NCBI GenBank assembly: GCA_902810755.1
Contig: CADDYT010000086.1
Coordinates: 1 to 25,545 of the forward strand
DNA length: 25,545 nt
DNA from: Chloroflexota bacterium
Lineage (GTDB): Bacteria > Chloroflexota > Ktedonobacteria > Ktedonobacterales > Ktedonobacteraceae
Reading direction: 5' to 3'
The translations under genes were made by a program, and so were the position numbers. Below, one piece after another: positions 6,616-14,309 of the stretch. Within the stretch, counting starts at the first letter, position 1. Each line of letters begins with the position of its first letter. A model generated the notes under the pieces. That model had not been told where the DNA came from. It saw nothing but the letters and a program-made list of their open reading frames with translations, and ran no database searches.

Positions 6616-8295
6616 TTATCTTTCTGTTTCTCGCAGCTTGCGGACAGACTCAAAGACAAACGCGCCGCCCATGATGAGGGAGGCGATGACCATGCTGATG
6701 GAGAGGCGGGTGGCGGCCCGGTTCAGGCTCTTGATGGCGTCGTCCAGATGCTTGACTTCCAATTTTGTGGTGATCTGGTCGTTGGCAAGCTTGTCGAGGA
6801 TCATGTCGGCTCGGCGCGGGGTGTTCTCGAAGAGGTGCTTCATGTCGAGAACCCAGGCGAAGACACGGCCCGGCGAAAGCTGGCCCATGACGCGCTTCTC
6901 CATCACCTTGAGCATGTAGTCACGAATGAGTTGCACGGGGTCAAGTTCGGGCGAGAGGACGCGGATGGTGCCATCCAGATTGAGCATGGCCTTGCCGAGC
7001 AGGGTCATGACGCTCGGCACCGGCGTCTGGTGCGATTGCGCCAGGCGGGTCAGGTCGAGCAGGGCCGTGCCGATAGCCATGCGCCCGCCGCTCATGTCGT
7101 GGTAGCGGCTGACGAGCGCGCTCACATCCTGCGTGAAGGCGCGGCGGTCGACATCCTTTGGAATTTCGATCATATCCAGGTACGTCTCGGCCACGCGCTC
7201 GCCCAGACGCTCGGAGAAGGCTAACAGCAGGAGAATGACGTTGTCTTTCTGCCCGGCGTCGAAGCGACCGATCATGCCGAAGTCCATCAGGGCGAGCCGA
7301 CCATCGTCGGTCAGGAAGATATTGCCGGGGTGCGGGTCGCAGTGGAAGACGCCTTCAATGACGATCTGCTTGAGATAGGCCGAGAGCAACTGGCGGGCAA
7401 TCTCCTTCGAGTCCAGCGCGTTCAACTCCTCGCGGCTCACGTCTTTCAACTGTCGTCCGTGAACGAAGCTCAGCGTGAGAACACGGCGCGTGGTGTATTC
7501 GCTGTAGACGGTGGGGGTGGTCAGCAGGGGAAAGTCGGCGATCTGGCGGCCGATGAGGCGGGTGCTATCGGCTTCCAGCCGGAAATCCAGTTCCTGGCTG
7601 AGGCTGTGTTCCAGTTCGCGTACAATCTGCAACAGCCCGTAGCGCGCCCCGAACGAGGTATATTTCGTAGCGAAACGCGCCATCTCGTGCAGCACCTCAA
7701 GGTCAATCTCGATCTGGCTGCGCACGCCCGGACGCTGCACCTTCACCGCTACCTCTGAGCCGTCGCGTAGCACAGCGCGGTGAACCTGCGCCATCGAAGC
7801 CGTCGCCAGCGGCTCATAATCGAACGCGGCGAATATTTCCGAGAGCGAGGCCCCTAACTCGCTTTCGATAATCGCCACAATCTTCTCGGCGGCCACCGGC
7901 TTGACCGTATTCTGCAGGCGTGAGAGCGCGGCGATATAGTTGGCGGGCATGAGGTCGGGCCTGGTGCTGAGCAGCTGCCCCAGCTTGATGAAGCACGGCC
8001 CCAGTTCTTCCAGCGCGCTCGCCAGCCCCTTCGCGTGGTCTTCATGTTCGTCAAGGTCTTCCAGCCTCATCAGCGCCTGTCCATCAACGCTGCGCTGGCC
8101 GTCATGGCGATTATGGCCGTCATCCTCCTCCTCGTGGCGGTGGGCCATGCCAAACTCTGCGGCAACATGATGCAGCTCATACTTGCGAAAAATGCGAAAA
8201 ATCTCAAAGTAGCGTTCCGGGTGCCGCGAAAACCGCCCCAGAATCAACTGCTGCGGCGATGTCCTGACATTCACATGATCCTTCAAACCGGCCAT
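6616..8295 (-). CDS. UbiB/ABC1 (ADCK) family atypical kinase-like protein
   Basis: This 559-aa protein has the full set of ABC1-family motifs: KLGQ (104-107), ATASMAQVH (164-172, the Ala-rich loop replacing the glycine loop), VAVKVQRPG (182-190, Lys185), ELDFRLEAD (235-243), FHCDPHPGN (317-325) and MDFGMIG (337-343). The C-terminus carries a hydrophobic span near ISMVIASLIMGGAFVF, typical of UbiB membrane anchoring. The family supports isoprenoid quinone or lipid metabolism by an ATPase-like activity. AGGAGG precedes the ATG at 8295 by ten bases. A His/Asp/Glu-rich stretch (residues 42-90) inserted before KLGQ is unusual and may bind metal. Its exact partner pathway here is unknown. Confidence 0.88.
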   Translation of the reverse strand: MAGLKDHVNVRTSPQQLILGRFSRHPERYFEIFRIFRKYELHHVAAEFGMAHRHEEEDDGHNRHDGQRSVDGQALMRLEDLDEHEDHAKGLASALEELGPCFIKLGQLLSTRPDLMPANYIAALSRLQNTVKPVAAEKIVAIIESELGASLSEIFAAFDYEPLATASMAQVHRAVLRDGSEVAVKVQRPGVRSQIEIDLEVLHEMARFATKYTSFGARYGLLQIVRELEHSLSQELDFRLEADSTRLIGRQIADFPLLTTPTVYSEYTTRRVLTLSFVHGRQLKDVSREELNALDSKEIARQLLSAYLKQIVIEGVFHCDPHPGNIFLTDDGRLALMDFGMIGRFDAGQKDNVILLLLAFSERLGERVAETYLDMIEIPKDVDRRAFTQDVSALVSRYHDMSGGRMAIGTALLDLTRLAQSHQTPVPSVMTLLGKAMLNLDGTIRVLSPELDPVQLIRDYMLKVMEKRVMGQLSPGRVFAWVLDMKHLFENTPRRADMILDKLANDQITTKLEVKHLDDAIKSLNRAATRLSISMVIASLIMGGAFVFESVRKLRETER

Positions 8296-8425
8296 ACTCG
8301 TGATCCTCCTTCTATCCTGCGGCGACCACCTGCTCCGTCATCAACAGTTCAAATACTATCATGTCTCCGACAATTGAAGAAGGTACGAGAGTGCGGGCGA
8401 TGAGGATTACCGACAAAGCGGCCAG

Positions 8426-8447
8426 TCTCGCTCAGCATGACATGTCC
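8426..8447. repeat. Half copy of family 2 palindromic repeat
   Basis: Only the right arm, with core CTCAGCATGACATGTCC, is recognisable; the left arm is not conserved. It lies in the spacer between the UbiB-like gene and the LysR remnant. Confidence 0.5.
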
Positions 8448-8518
8448 TTGATGGTTTTTCGTGCCATGCCAAACCGGAAGCCAATTTTTGATGCAAATAG
8501 ACTGTGGGAGTGGAGTAG

Positions 8519-8767
8519 CATTTTGCGCAGGCAGGGATAGCGTTACGGGCCAGCCTGGAGCCGGGCAGCATTGAGGCTATCAAGGAAAGGGTGATTGCGG
8601 GTCTGGGGGTTGCAGTCCTTCCTCGCGAATCTATTACGCTCGAAGTGGCCGTTGGCGACCTGACCATACTGGGATGTGCAGGGCTTCCCGTTGCAACAGC
8701 ACGGAACACCCGGAGTTGTCGTATGGTGAGTCTTTCCAGGCGCGACCAGCTCATTGATAACCTCTAA
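8519..8767 (+). pseudogene. LysR-type regulator, C-terminal remnant
   Basis: A frame open from 8519 to the TAA at 8765-8767 encodes about 82 residues. It reads like the end of a LysR substrate-binding domain: FAQAGIALRASLEPGSIEA, then IKERVIAGLGVAVLPRESI, matching the family pattern in which a helix leads to a conserved V-x-A-G-x-G-x-x-x-L-P segment. A stop codon (8516-8518) directly precedes it, there is no start codon with a ribosome binding site, and no helix-turn-helix domain lies upstream. A family 2 repeat fragment lies just before it. I infer a decayed gene truncated at its 5' side. The alternative, a functional short protein, is unlikely. Confidence 0.62.
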
Positions 8768-8972
8768 CCTATGTTAAGTATAGCGAATTGCAGGTTGTTC
8801 TTATATCTGCTCCTTGTTATCATTATAGCATGGCCAGCGAGCCTGAGAAGAGATTCAGGTCGTTGAGAGATTTGCGTCTGGGGCAGTTTATGTGATAGGA
8901 GGAGAGCATTGGACAGGGAGAGTAGAAGGAGTTAGAAAAACGATATGGCCGCATTAGGAGGCTGTAAAAGCC

Positions 8973-9001
8973 TTGTGAAGAATGTTTGACTATGGTATAC
9001 T
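8973..9001 (+). promoter_or_regulatory. Predicted sigma-70-type extended -10 promoter for the hydrogenase operon
   Basis: TTGTGA (8973-8978) and TATACT (8996-9001) are separated by exactly 17 bases, and TGG just before the -10 makes an extended -10 (TGnTATACT). Transcription would start near 9008, leaving a leader of about 420 nt before hhyS. This is the best promoter match in the window but is prediction only. Confidence 0.55.
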
Positions 9002-9026
9002 CTGATTTGTAAATAGTTTTTCACAT

Positions 9027-9094
9027 ATTGCTCAGGTTTTGTGGATAATCTCGCGCATATTGTTCCGGTTTAGTACACTTATTGATCAGGTTTT
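9027..9094 (+). promoter_or_regulatory. Three direct repeats ATTGNTCMGGTTTW, candidate operator
   Basis: Copies lie at 9027-9040, 9059-9072 and 9081-9094. Start-to-start distances are 32 and 22 bases, close to three and two helical turns, so all three would face the same side of the DNA. They begin about 20 bases after the predicted transcription start, fitting repressor binding or, if a second promoter lies downstream, activator binding. The regulator is unknown. Confidence 0.55.
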
Positions 9095-9164
9095 ACTTTG
9101 CGAGCTAGCATTCAGAAAGGGGGTGAAGAATTTTCAGGTAATCTCTGTTCGGCGGAAAAGCGTA

Positions 9165-9192
9165 TTCTCTGAATAGAGGGCTATTTAGAGAA
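9165..9192 (+). promoter_or_regulatory. Stem-loop in the hydrogenase leader
   Basis: TTCTCTGAATAG (9165-9176) pairs over 12 bases with CTATTTAGAGAA (9181-9192) around an AGGG loop; the only imperfect position becomes a G-U pair in RNA. No T run follows, so it is not a standard terminator. It could be an RNA stabiliser or a dimeric protein site. Confidence 0.5.
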
Positions 9193-9240
9193 CAGCACGG
9201 CCCCGACACGGCTACTATGCAGACGGAAGGGGAGTCGTCT

Positions 9241-9402
9241 ATGAAGCCTTTATTTTTCTCTGATCTACTCTTCTTCACTCTCGTCGCTGTCTTCAGGCAA
9301 CGATTGTTTTCGCGTACCCTCGATCGCTGTCACTGTAGTGGAAATTTACGTATGTGCAGTGTTTTGGAAAACACGAAGCGCGCCCCTGTATTTCAACCAT
9401 GA
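9241..9402 (+). CDS. Doubtful short open frame in the hydrogenase leader
   Basis: A 53-codon frame starts MKPLFFSDLLFFTLVAVFRQ after a GGGGAG sequence. The first 18 residues are hydrophobic, but the rest is basic and Cys-containing without family resemblance, and codon use is unlike that of the downstream genes. It ends 24 bases before the hhyS start. It could be a leader peptide or chance. Confidence 0.18.
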   Translation: MKPLFFSDLLFFTLVAVFRQRLFSRTLDRCHCSGNLRMCSVLENTKRAPVFQP

Positions 9403-9426
9403 GCAGGTATGCTCCAGGAGGTTATT

Positions 9427-10461
9427 ATGGCGACCAAATCAGGCGTAGAAGAGGTCCATATCCTCTGGATCACGGCTGGCCTGAGCTGTGACGGTGATAC
9501 AGTCTCGATCACCGCCGCGACGCAGCCCAGCATTGAGGATGTGCTACTGGGAGCAATCCCCGGCCTCCCCTCGGTTCAACTCCACAACCCCGTTCTTGCC
9601 TACGAACAGGGGGGAGAAAGTTTCATGAAGTGGTGGTATGCCGCAGAACGTGGGGAGCTTGACCCCTTCGTCCTCGTGGTAGAAGGCTCAATTCCTAACG
9701 AGAAGATCAAGAGCCAGGGCTACTGGGCTGCGCTGGGAACTGATCTGGCGACGGGCCAGCCGATTACCACCTCCGAGTGGATCGACCGCCTGGCCCCGAA
9801 GGCGCTGGCAGTCATCGCGATCGGCACCTGCGCCACCTATGGCGGCATTCACGCCATGCAGGGTAATCCAACCGGCGCGATGGGCCTTGCCGACTACCTG
9901 GGCTGGAACTGGAAATCCAAAGCCGGTATTCCCATCGTCAACGTCCCCGGTTGCCCGGTGCAGCCCGACAACTTTATGGAAACGGTTCTCTACCTGCTTT
10001 ACCAGGTAGCGGGCCTCGCTCCGATGATTCCGCTGGACGACGCGGGCCGCCCGACATGGCTCTTCGGCAAGACAGTGCATGAAGGCTGCGACCGCGCCGG
10101 TTACTATGAGCAGGCCGATTTTGCCAGCGAGTATGACTCTCCCAAATGCCTGGTGAAACTCGGCTGCTGGGGACCGGTCGTGCAGTGCAACGTCACCAAG
10201 CGCGGCTGGATGGCCGGTATCGGCGGCTGCCCTAACGTCGGCGGCATCTGCATTGGCTGTACCATGCCCGGCTTCCCTGACAAATTCCAGCCCTTCATGG
10301 ATGAGCCGCCCGGCGCAAAGGTATCCACAAACTTTGTCTCTATCTACGGCACGCTCATCAGGGGCCTGCGCCAGATCACGCGAAACACAGCCAACAAGGA
10401 GCCGTCATGGCGACACAAGGGCAGAAGCCTGACAACCGGCTATACTCCGCGCTGGCGATAG
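9427..10461 (+). CDS. hhyS: Group 1h [NiFe] hydrogenase small subunit
   Basis: This 344-aa electron-transfer subunit carries three Fe-S clusters and passes electrons from the NiFe site to an acceptor. Likely proximal ligands are C21, D24 (CDGD), C135 (GTCATYGG) and C176 (VPGCPVQPD); the normal second Cys of CxxC is Asp, a hallmark of the group 1h actinobacterial-type enzyme. Distal ligands are probably H218, C221, C241 and C247; medial ones C268, C275 and C278. There is no Tat signal peptide or C-terminal membrane helix, so the enzyme is cytoplasmic or peripherally bound, unlike uptake groups 1a-1d. The start at 9427 follows AGGAGG by six bases. The large-subunit gene follows after 49 bases. 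Confidence 0.95.
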   Translation: MATKSGVEEVHILWITAGLSCDGDTVSITAATQPSIEDVLLGAIPGLPSVQLHNPVLAYEQGGESFMKWWYAAERGELDPFVLVVEGSIPNEKIKSQGYWAALGTDLATGQPITTSEWIDRLAPKALAVIAIGTCATYGGIHAMQGNPTGAMGLADYLGWNWKSKAGIPIVNVPGCPVQPDNFMETVLYLLYQVAGLAPMIPLDDAGRPTWLFGKTVHEGCDRAGYYEQADFASEYDSPKCLVKLGCWGPVVQCNVTKRGWMAGIGGCPNVGGICIGCTMPGFPDKFQPFMDEPPGAKVSTNFVSIYGTLIRGLRQITRNTANKEPSWRHKGRSLTTGYTPRWR

Positions 10462-10510
10462 TGACCGGTAATGACCTGTCGACGTCCACTCACAGGAAGG
10501 AGAAAGTTCT

Positions 10511-12307
10511 ATGGCAACACAAGTCAGGAGAGAAGAGAGGCCCGGGCCACCACCACAACTGGTAGAAATGTCGTGGGATCCCATTACCCGTATTGTGGGC
10601 AGTCTGGGTATCTACACCAAAATCGATTTTCAGAACCGCTATGTCGCCGAATGCTATGCAACCTCATCCATCTTCCGGGGGTATAGCATCTTCATGAAAG
10701 GCAAGGACCCGCGCGACGCCCACTTTATCACCAGCCGTATCTGCGGCATCTGTGGCGATAACCACGCGACCTGCTCCGTCTACACACAGAACATGGCCTA
10801 CGGGGTCGTGCCGCCAGCCCTGGGCGAATGGATTCTCAACCTGGGCGAAGCGGCGGAGTACATGTTCGACCACAACATCTTCCAGGAAGACCTGGTGGCC
10901 GTCGACTTCTGCGAGCAGATGGTTAAAGAGACGAACCCTGGCGTGCTGGAACTGGCGAACAAGACGGAAGCGCCGCATGCCGCCGATCATGGCTATCGTA
11001 CTATCGGCGATATCATGCGCGCCTTCAACCCCTTCACCGGCGAACTCTATCTTGAGGCTCTGCAGGTGAGCCGCTACACCCGCGAGCAGTTCTGTCTGAT
11101 GGAAGGCCGCCACGTTCACCCCTCTACCCTCTATGCAGGCGGCGTCGGCACCGTCGCCACCATTCAACTCTTCACCGACTACCTGGTGCGCCTGATGAAG
11201 TATGTTGAGTGGACAAAGAAAATGGTGCCGCTGCATGATGACCTCTTCGATTTCTTCTATCAGGCGCTGCCCGGCTATGAGAAAGTCGGCCAGCGGCGCA
11301 TCCTGATGGGCTGCTGGGGTTCGTTCCAGGACCCGGATGTCTGCGATTACGACTACAGGACGATGGATAAGTGGGGGCGGGCTATGTTCGTCACGCCGGG
11401 CGTGGTGGTCGATGGAGAACTGGTCACGACCAGCCTGGTGGACATCAATCTGGGCATTCGCATCCTGCTCGGCAGTTCCTATTATCAGGACTGGGAGAAC
11501 GAGCGCACCTATGTAGATCGCGACCCGCTCGGCAACCCGGTCGATAAGCGCCATCCCTGGAACCAGACCACCATCCCGCAGCCACAGAAGCGCGACTTCA
11601 ACGACAAGTATAGCTGGGTGATGTCGCCGCGCTGGTATGACAAGCGCACGGGCGATTATCTGGCGCTGGACACCGGCGGCGGCCCGCTGGCTCGCCTGTG
11701 GGTGACCGCCCTGGCCGGGCTGGTGCATATTCCAGGCTATATCGACGCTACTGGCCACAGCGTCAAGATTCGCCTGCCGAAGAGCGCCACGAAGCCGGAG
11801 GTGGAGTTCGAGTGGAAGGTGCCGCAGTGGAGCAACGCCATTGAGCGCGACCGCGCCCGCACGTACTTCCAGGCATATTCCGCCGCCGTCGCCCTCCACT
11901 GTATAGACAAAGTCCTGCAGGAGTTGCACGCGGGCCACACAAAGACGTGGAACGATTTCACTGTGCCGAAGGAAGCCATCGGCTGCGGCTTCCATGAGGC
12001 GGTACGCGGCGTCCTCTCCCACCATCTGGTGATCGAGGATGGCAAGATCGCCAACTACCATCCCTACCCGCCGACGCCGTGGAATGCCAGCGTGCGCGAC
12101 ATCTATGGCACTCCAGGCCCCTACGAAGACGCCGTGCAAGACACGCCCATCTTCGAGGAGAACGGCCCGGAGAATTTCAAAGGCATCGATATCATGCGCG
12201 CCGTGCGCAGCTTCGATCCCTGCCTGCCCTGCGGCGTCCACATGTACCTGGGCGAGGGACACGAACTCGACCTGGTGCATTCGCCAACCTTCGGGCTGGG
12301 CATGTAA
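10511..12307 (+). CDS. hhyL: Group 1h [NiFe] hydrogenase large subunit, unprocessed form
   Basis: This 598-aa catalytic subunit oxidises H2 at a NiFe(CN)2CO centre. Nickel/iron ligands are in RICGICGDNHATC (C78, C81) and DPCLPC near the end (C571, C574). His577 of CGVH is followed by a 21-residue tail beginning MYLGEG. This fits the C-terminal peptide removed after nickel insertion by the endopeptidase encoded at 16301. The sequence around L1 and L2 and the Asp-ligated small subunit place it in group 1h, the high-affinity class that lets dormant aerobes live on atmospheric H2. AAGGAG precedes the ATG. A palindromic repeat doublet follows the stop within three bases and may stabilise the hhySL part of the transcript. 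Confidence 0.95.
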   Translation: MATQVRREERPGPPPQLVEMSWDPITRIVGSLGIYTKIDFQNRYVAECYATSSIFRGYSIFMKGKDPRDAHFITSRICGICGDNHATCSVYTQNMAYGVVPPALGEWILNLGEAAEYMFDHNIFQEDLVAVDFCEQMVKETNPGVLELANKTEAPHAADHGYRTIGDIMRAFNPFTGELYLEALQVSRYTREQFCLMEGRHVHPSTLYAGGVGTVATIQLFTDYLVRLMKYVEWTKKMVPLHDDLFDFFYQALPGYEKVGQRRILMGCWGSFQDPDVCDYDYRTMDKWGRAMFVTPGVVVDGELVTTSLVDINLGIRILLGSSYYQDWENERTYVDRDPLGNPVDKRHPWNQTTIPQPQKRDFNDKYSWVMSPRWYDKRTGDYLALDTGGGPLARLWVTALAGLVHIPGYIDATGHSVKIRLPKSATKPEVEFEWKVPQWSNAIERDRARTYFQAYSAAVALHCIDKVLQELHAGHTKTWNDFTVPKEAIGCGFHEAVRGVLSHHLVIEDGKIANYHPYPPTPWNASVRDIYGTPGPYEDAVQDTPIFEENGPENFKGIDIMRAVRSFDPCLPCGVHMYLGEGHELDLVHSPTFGLGM

Positions 12308-12309
12308 CA

Positions 12310-12426
12310 GGGTACCCGCACGCCACAGGGTACCCGCAAGGGGTACCCCTACTATACACGGGCGCGGCTCGCAGAGCCGCGTTGGATACAGCGTATATAG
12401 TAGGGCCACCCCTTGCGGGTGGCCCG
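12310..12426. repeat. Family 1 palindromic repeat, inverted pair with compensatory variants
   Basis: Left arm 12326-12360 uses the stem GGTACCC/GGGTACC; right arm 12392-12426 uses GGCCACCC/GGGTGGCC. Loops (GCAAG) and CTACTATA flanks are otherwise the same. The base changes occur on both sides of the stem, so pairing is kept. A further partial copy starts at 12310, and an inner hairpin GCGGCTC/GAGCCGC lies at 12364-12380. Confidence 0.88.
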
Positions 12427-12582
12427 CTCGCTGGCTGCCCTGCTCGCTGACTACTCTGTTCGGTGGCTGCCCTGCTCGGCTGGTGGCCTGCGACCGGGGG
12501 GGGCAGCCTGCGGACGGGCAGAGAGCGGGGGCCGGGTGAGGCTAAATAGTGTAGGTAGCTCGCTGGAAAGAGAGGTTGTCCG
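12427..12582. other. Low-complexity spacer between hhyL and the NifU/Rieske-like gene
   Basis: The spacer is GC-rich with two copies of GGCTGCCCTGCTCG (near 12435 and 12467) and a run of eight G at 12496-12503. No gene is supported. Confidence 0.5.
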
Positions 12583-13530
12583 ATGCAAGAAGACGTGCAG
12601 GAACACCGGCAACGAGCCGAACGTATCGAGGCGCTGATCCAGGAGGTTGCGGCATTTCCCGACCCACGGGCACGCGCCACGACCGAGGAACTTGTCCAGG
12701 CGCTGCTGGATATGTACGGCGAAGCTCTGGCGCGCATACTCGATCTGACTTACGAGAGCCAGGCGGCAGGCAACGACCTGATCGAGCTTTTCGCGCAGGA
12801 TGACTTGCTCGGTTCCCTCTTCCTGCTGCACGATCTGCACCCGGTAGATATCGAAACACGTGTTGCTCAGGCGCTGGTCGAGGTGCGCCCGTATCTTCAG
12901 TCGCACGGGGGCAATGTTGAGTTGCTGCGCGTTGAAGATGGCGTCGCCTATCTCCGGCTGGAGGGCAGTTGTCATGGCTGTCCTGCCTCGACTATTACGC
13001 TCAAGCTGGCCATTGAGGAGGCCATTTATCGGGCCGCGCCAGATCTGAACGGCTTGCAGGTCGAGGGCGTGGTCGAGCCGCCGCCTCAGTCGGGGCGCAG
13101 TATGCCGGTGACATTTGTGCCGCGCAAACGACAGCAAGGCGGCGGGCAGGAGGTACAGACGGCGCGGGATGAGGCGGCGTGGAGCGTGATCGAAGGGGTG
13201 GAGATACGCAGCGGCCTGCACGGCCCCTCATTGCAAAGCGTCGTCGTCCGGCAACAGCCGCTGCTCCTCTGCACAGTGGCAGGCAACTACTACGCCTACC
13301 ATAATCGTTGCAGCAGTTGTGAGGCCCCGCTGGAGAACGCGAAACTGGAGGGGACAGGCCTGATCTGTGCCTCGTGCGGGTGCAGTTATGATATCTGTCG
13401 CGCCGGACGCTGCCTGGACGCCCCTGAACTCTTCCTCGAACCGGTTCCCCTGCTCGTGGAGGACGGGAAGGTGAAAGTCGCGCTCGCCACAGAAGATCGG
13501 CCACCGCAGGCGGCCCTCTCGCCTCGATAA
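12583..13530 (+). CDS. NifU C-terminal domain fused to Rieske-like domain with Cys in place of His
   Basis: This 315-aa fusion has a helical N-terminus (1-90). A NifU-like domain follows (about 93-165: YLQSHGGNVELL, then GSCHGCP with C130 and C133), the family that delivers Fe-S clusters. After a linker comes a Rieske-like domain (about 203-305). In Rieske proteins ligands are CxH and CxxH; here the equivalent places read CSSC (C243, C246) and CASC (C262, C265), with extra C267, C272 and C277. It may therefore hold an all-Cys iron or Fe-S centre, or zinc. A Rieske-type protein (HucE) is linked to the mycobacterial Huc hydrogenase, so electron transfer or cluster delivery to HhyS is a reasonable inference. 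The ATG at 12583 follows AGAGAGG. Confidence 0.82.
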   Translation: MQEDVQEHRQRAERIEALIQEVAAFPDPRARATTEELVQALLDMYGEALARILDLTYESQAAGNDLIELFAQDDLLGSLFLLHDLHPVDIETRVAQALVEVRPYLQSHGGNVELLRVEDGVAYLRLEGSCHGCPASTITLKLAIEEAIYRAAPDLNGLQVEGVVEPPPQSGRSMPVTFVPRKRQQGGGQEVQTARDEAAWSVIEGVEIRSGLHGPSLQSVVVRQQPLLLCTVAGNYYAYHNRCSSCEAPLENAKLEGTGLICASCGCSYDICRAGRCLDAPELFLEPVPLLVEDGKVKVALATEDRPPQAALSPR

Positions 13531-13544
13531 AGTGAGGAAGAACG

Positions 13545-14309
13545 ATGCCAGCATCGAACGCTCATAACAGCGGCAGAGAACGCAGCGCGCGCAGCAGGCC
13601 AGTTTCCGCGCAGGCCTCGCCACTGGGATCACTGCGCCAGTTCATGCAGAAGCGAGAGCAGCCGCGCAGGCCGCTCGAACACTGCGAACTGTGCAATGAG
13701 GTCATTCCAGAACAGCACCGCCACCTGCTCGAACCTGGCAGGCGGGAGGTGATCTGCGCCTGCCAGGCGTGTTCGCTGCTCTTCAGCAAGCGCGGGGCGG
13801 GAGGCGGCAAATACCTGCTCATCCCGGATCGCTATCTGGCCCTGACCGATTTCCAGATGAGCGATGAGCAGTGGGAGAGCCTGGCCATTCCCGTCAATAT
13901 GGTCTACATCTTCCGCACGGCAAAGCGCGCCCTGGCTTTCTATCCCGGCCCGGCGGGGGCGACGGAATCGCTGCTGGAACTGGCAAGCTGGGAGGAACTG
14001 GTTAACAACAACCCCATCCTGGGCGAGATGGAACCGGATGTCGAGGCGCTGCTCATCAATCGCGTGCGCAGCGGTCGCGAATACTATATCGTCCCCATCG
14101 ATGCCTGCTACCAGCTTGTCGGCCTGATCCGCCTCTCCTGGCGCGGCCTGAGCGGCGGCGAGGAAGCCTGGAAGGCCATCGGCGAATTCTTCGCAGGCAT
14201 CAAAGCAAAGGCGCAGCCGGGAAGCGCGGTGACAAAGCGGCAGACGGCCAGAGGTGACGCCATAGAGAATTCCCAGGTGGAAGATGCGAGAGGAGGGCAG
14301 CATGCCTGA
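13545..14309 (+). CDS. Hydrogenase-operon accessory protein, DUF5947-like
   Basis: This 254-aa protein of unknown function resembles the DUF5947 family, found in actinobacterial-type hydrogenase operons. Two cysteine pairs, C47xxC50 (CELC) and C73xxC76 (CQAC) with extra C71, probably bind zinc or an Fe-S cluster near the N-terminus. The middle (89-210) is a folded alpha/beta region with KYLLIPDRYL and YYIVPIDACYQLVGLI. The C-terminal 30 residues are polar and probably disordered. GAGGAA precedes the ATG, 14 bases after the fusion gene. Its last eight bases overlap the next gene, so the two are probably translated together. The family call is from memory of sequence pattern. Confidence 0.78.
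   Translation: MPASNAHNSGRERSARSRPVSAQASPLGSLRQFMQKREQPRRPLEHCELCNEVIPEQHRHLLEPGRREVICACQACSLLFSKRGAGGGKYLLIPDRYLALTDFQMSDEQWESLAIPVNMVYIFRTAKRALAFYPGPAGATESLLELASWEELVNNNPILGEMEPDVEALLINRVRSGREYYIVPIDACYQLVGLIRLSWRGLSGGEEAWKAIGEFFAGIKAKAQPGSAVTKRQTARGDAIENSQVEDARGGQHA

Larger units (their letters stand above)
8768..9426. other. Regulatory intergenic region upstream of the hydrogenase operon
   Basis: This 660-base AT-richer stretch holds a good promoter candidate (8973-9001), three direct repeats (9027-9094), a leader hairpin (9165-9192) and a weak short open frame (9241-9402). The 8768-8970 part shows nothing specific. Confidence 0.6.

Noticed and set aside
8407..8754. Minus-strand 115-aa frame
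   Set aside because: The plus strand reads as a LysR domain end in this interval; the minus translation has no family features.
10664..12409. Long minus-strand open frame opposite hhyL
   Set aside because: It is antisense to a certain gene, and the encoded protein has no recognisable motif; GC-rich codon bias keeps this strand open.
12192..12737. Frames across the spacer after hhyL on either strand
   Set aside because: They span palindromic repeats and the ends of two real genes and have no start signals.
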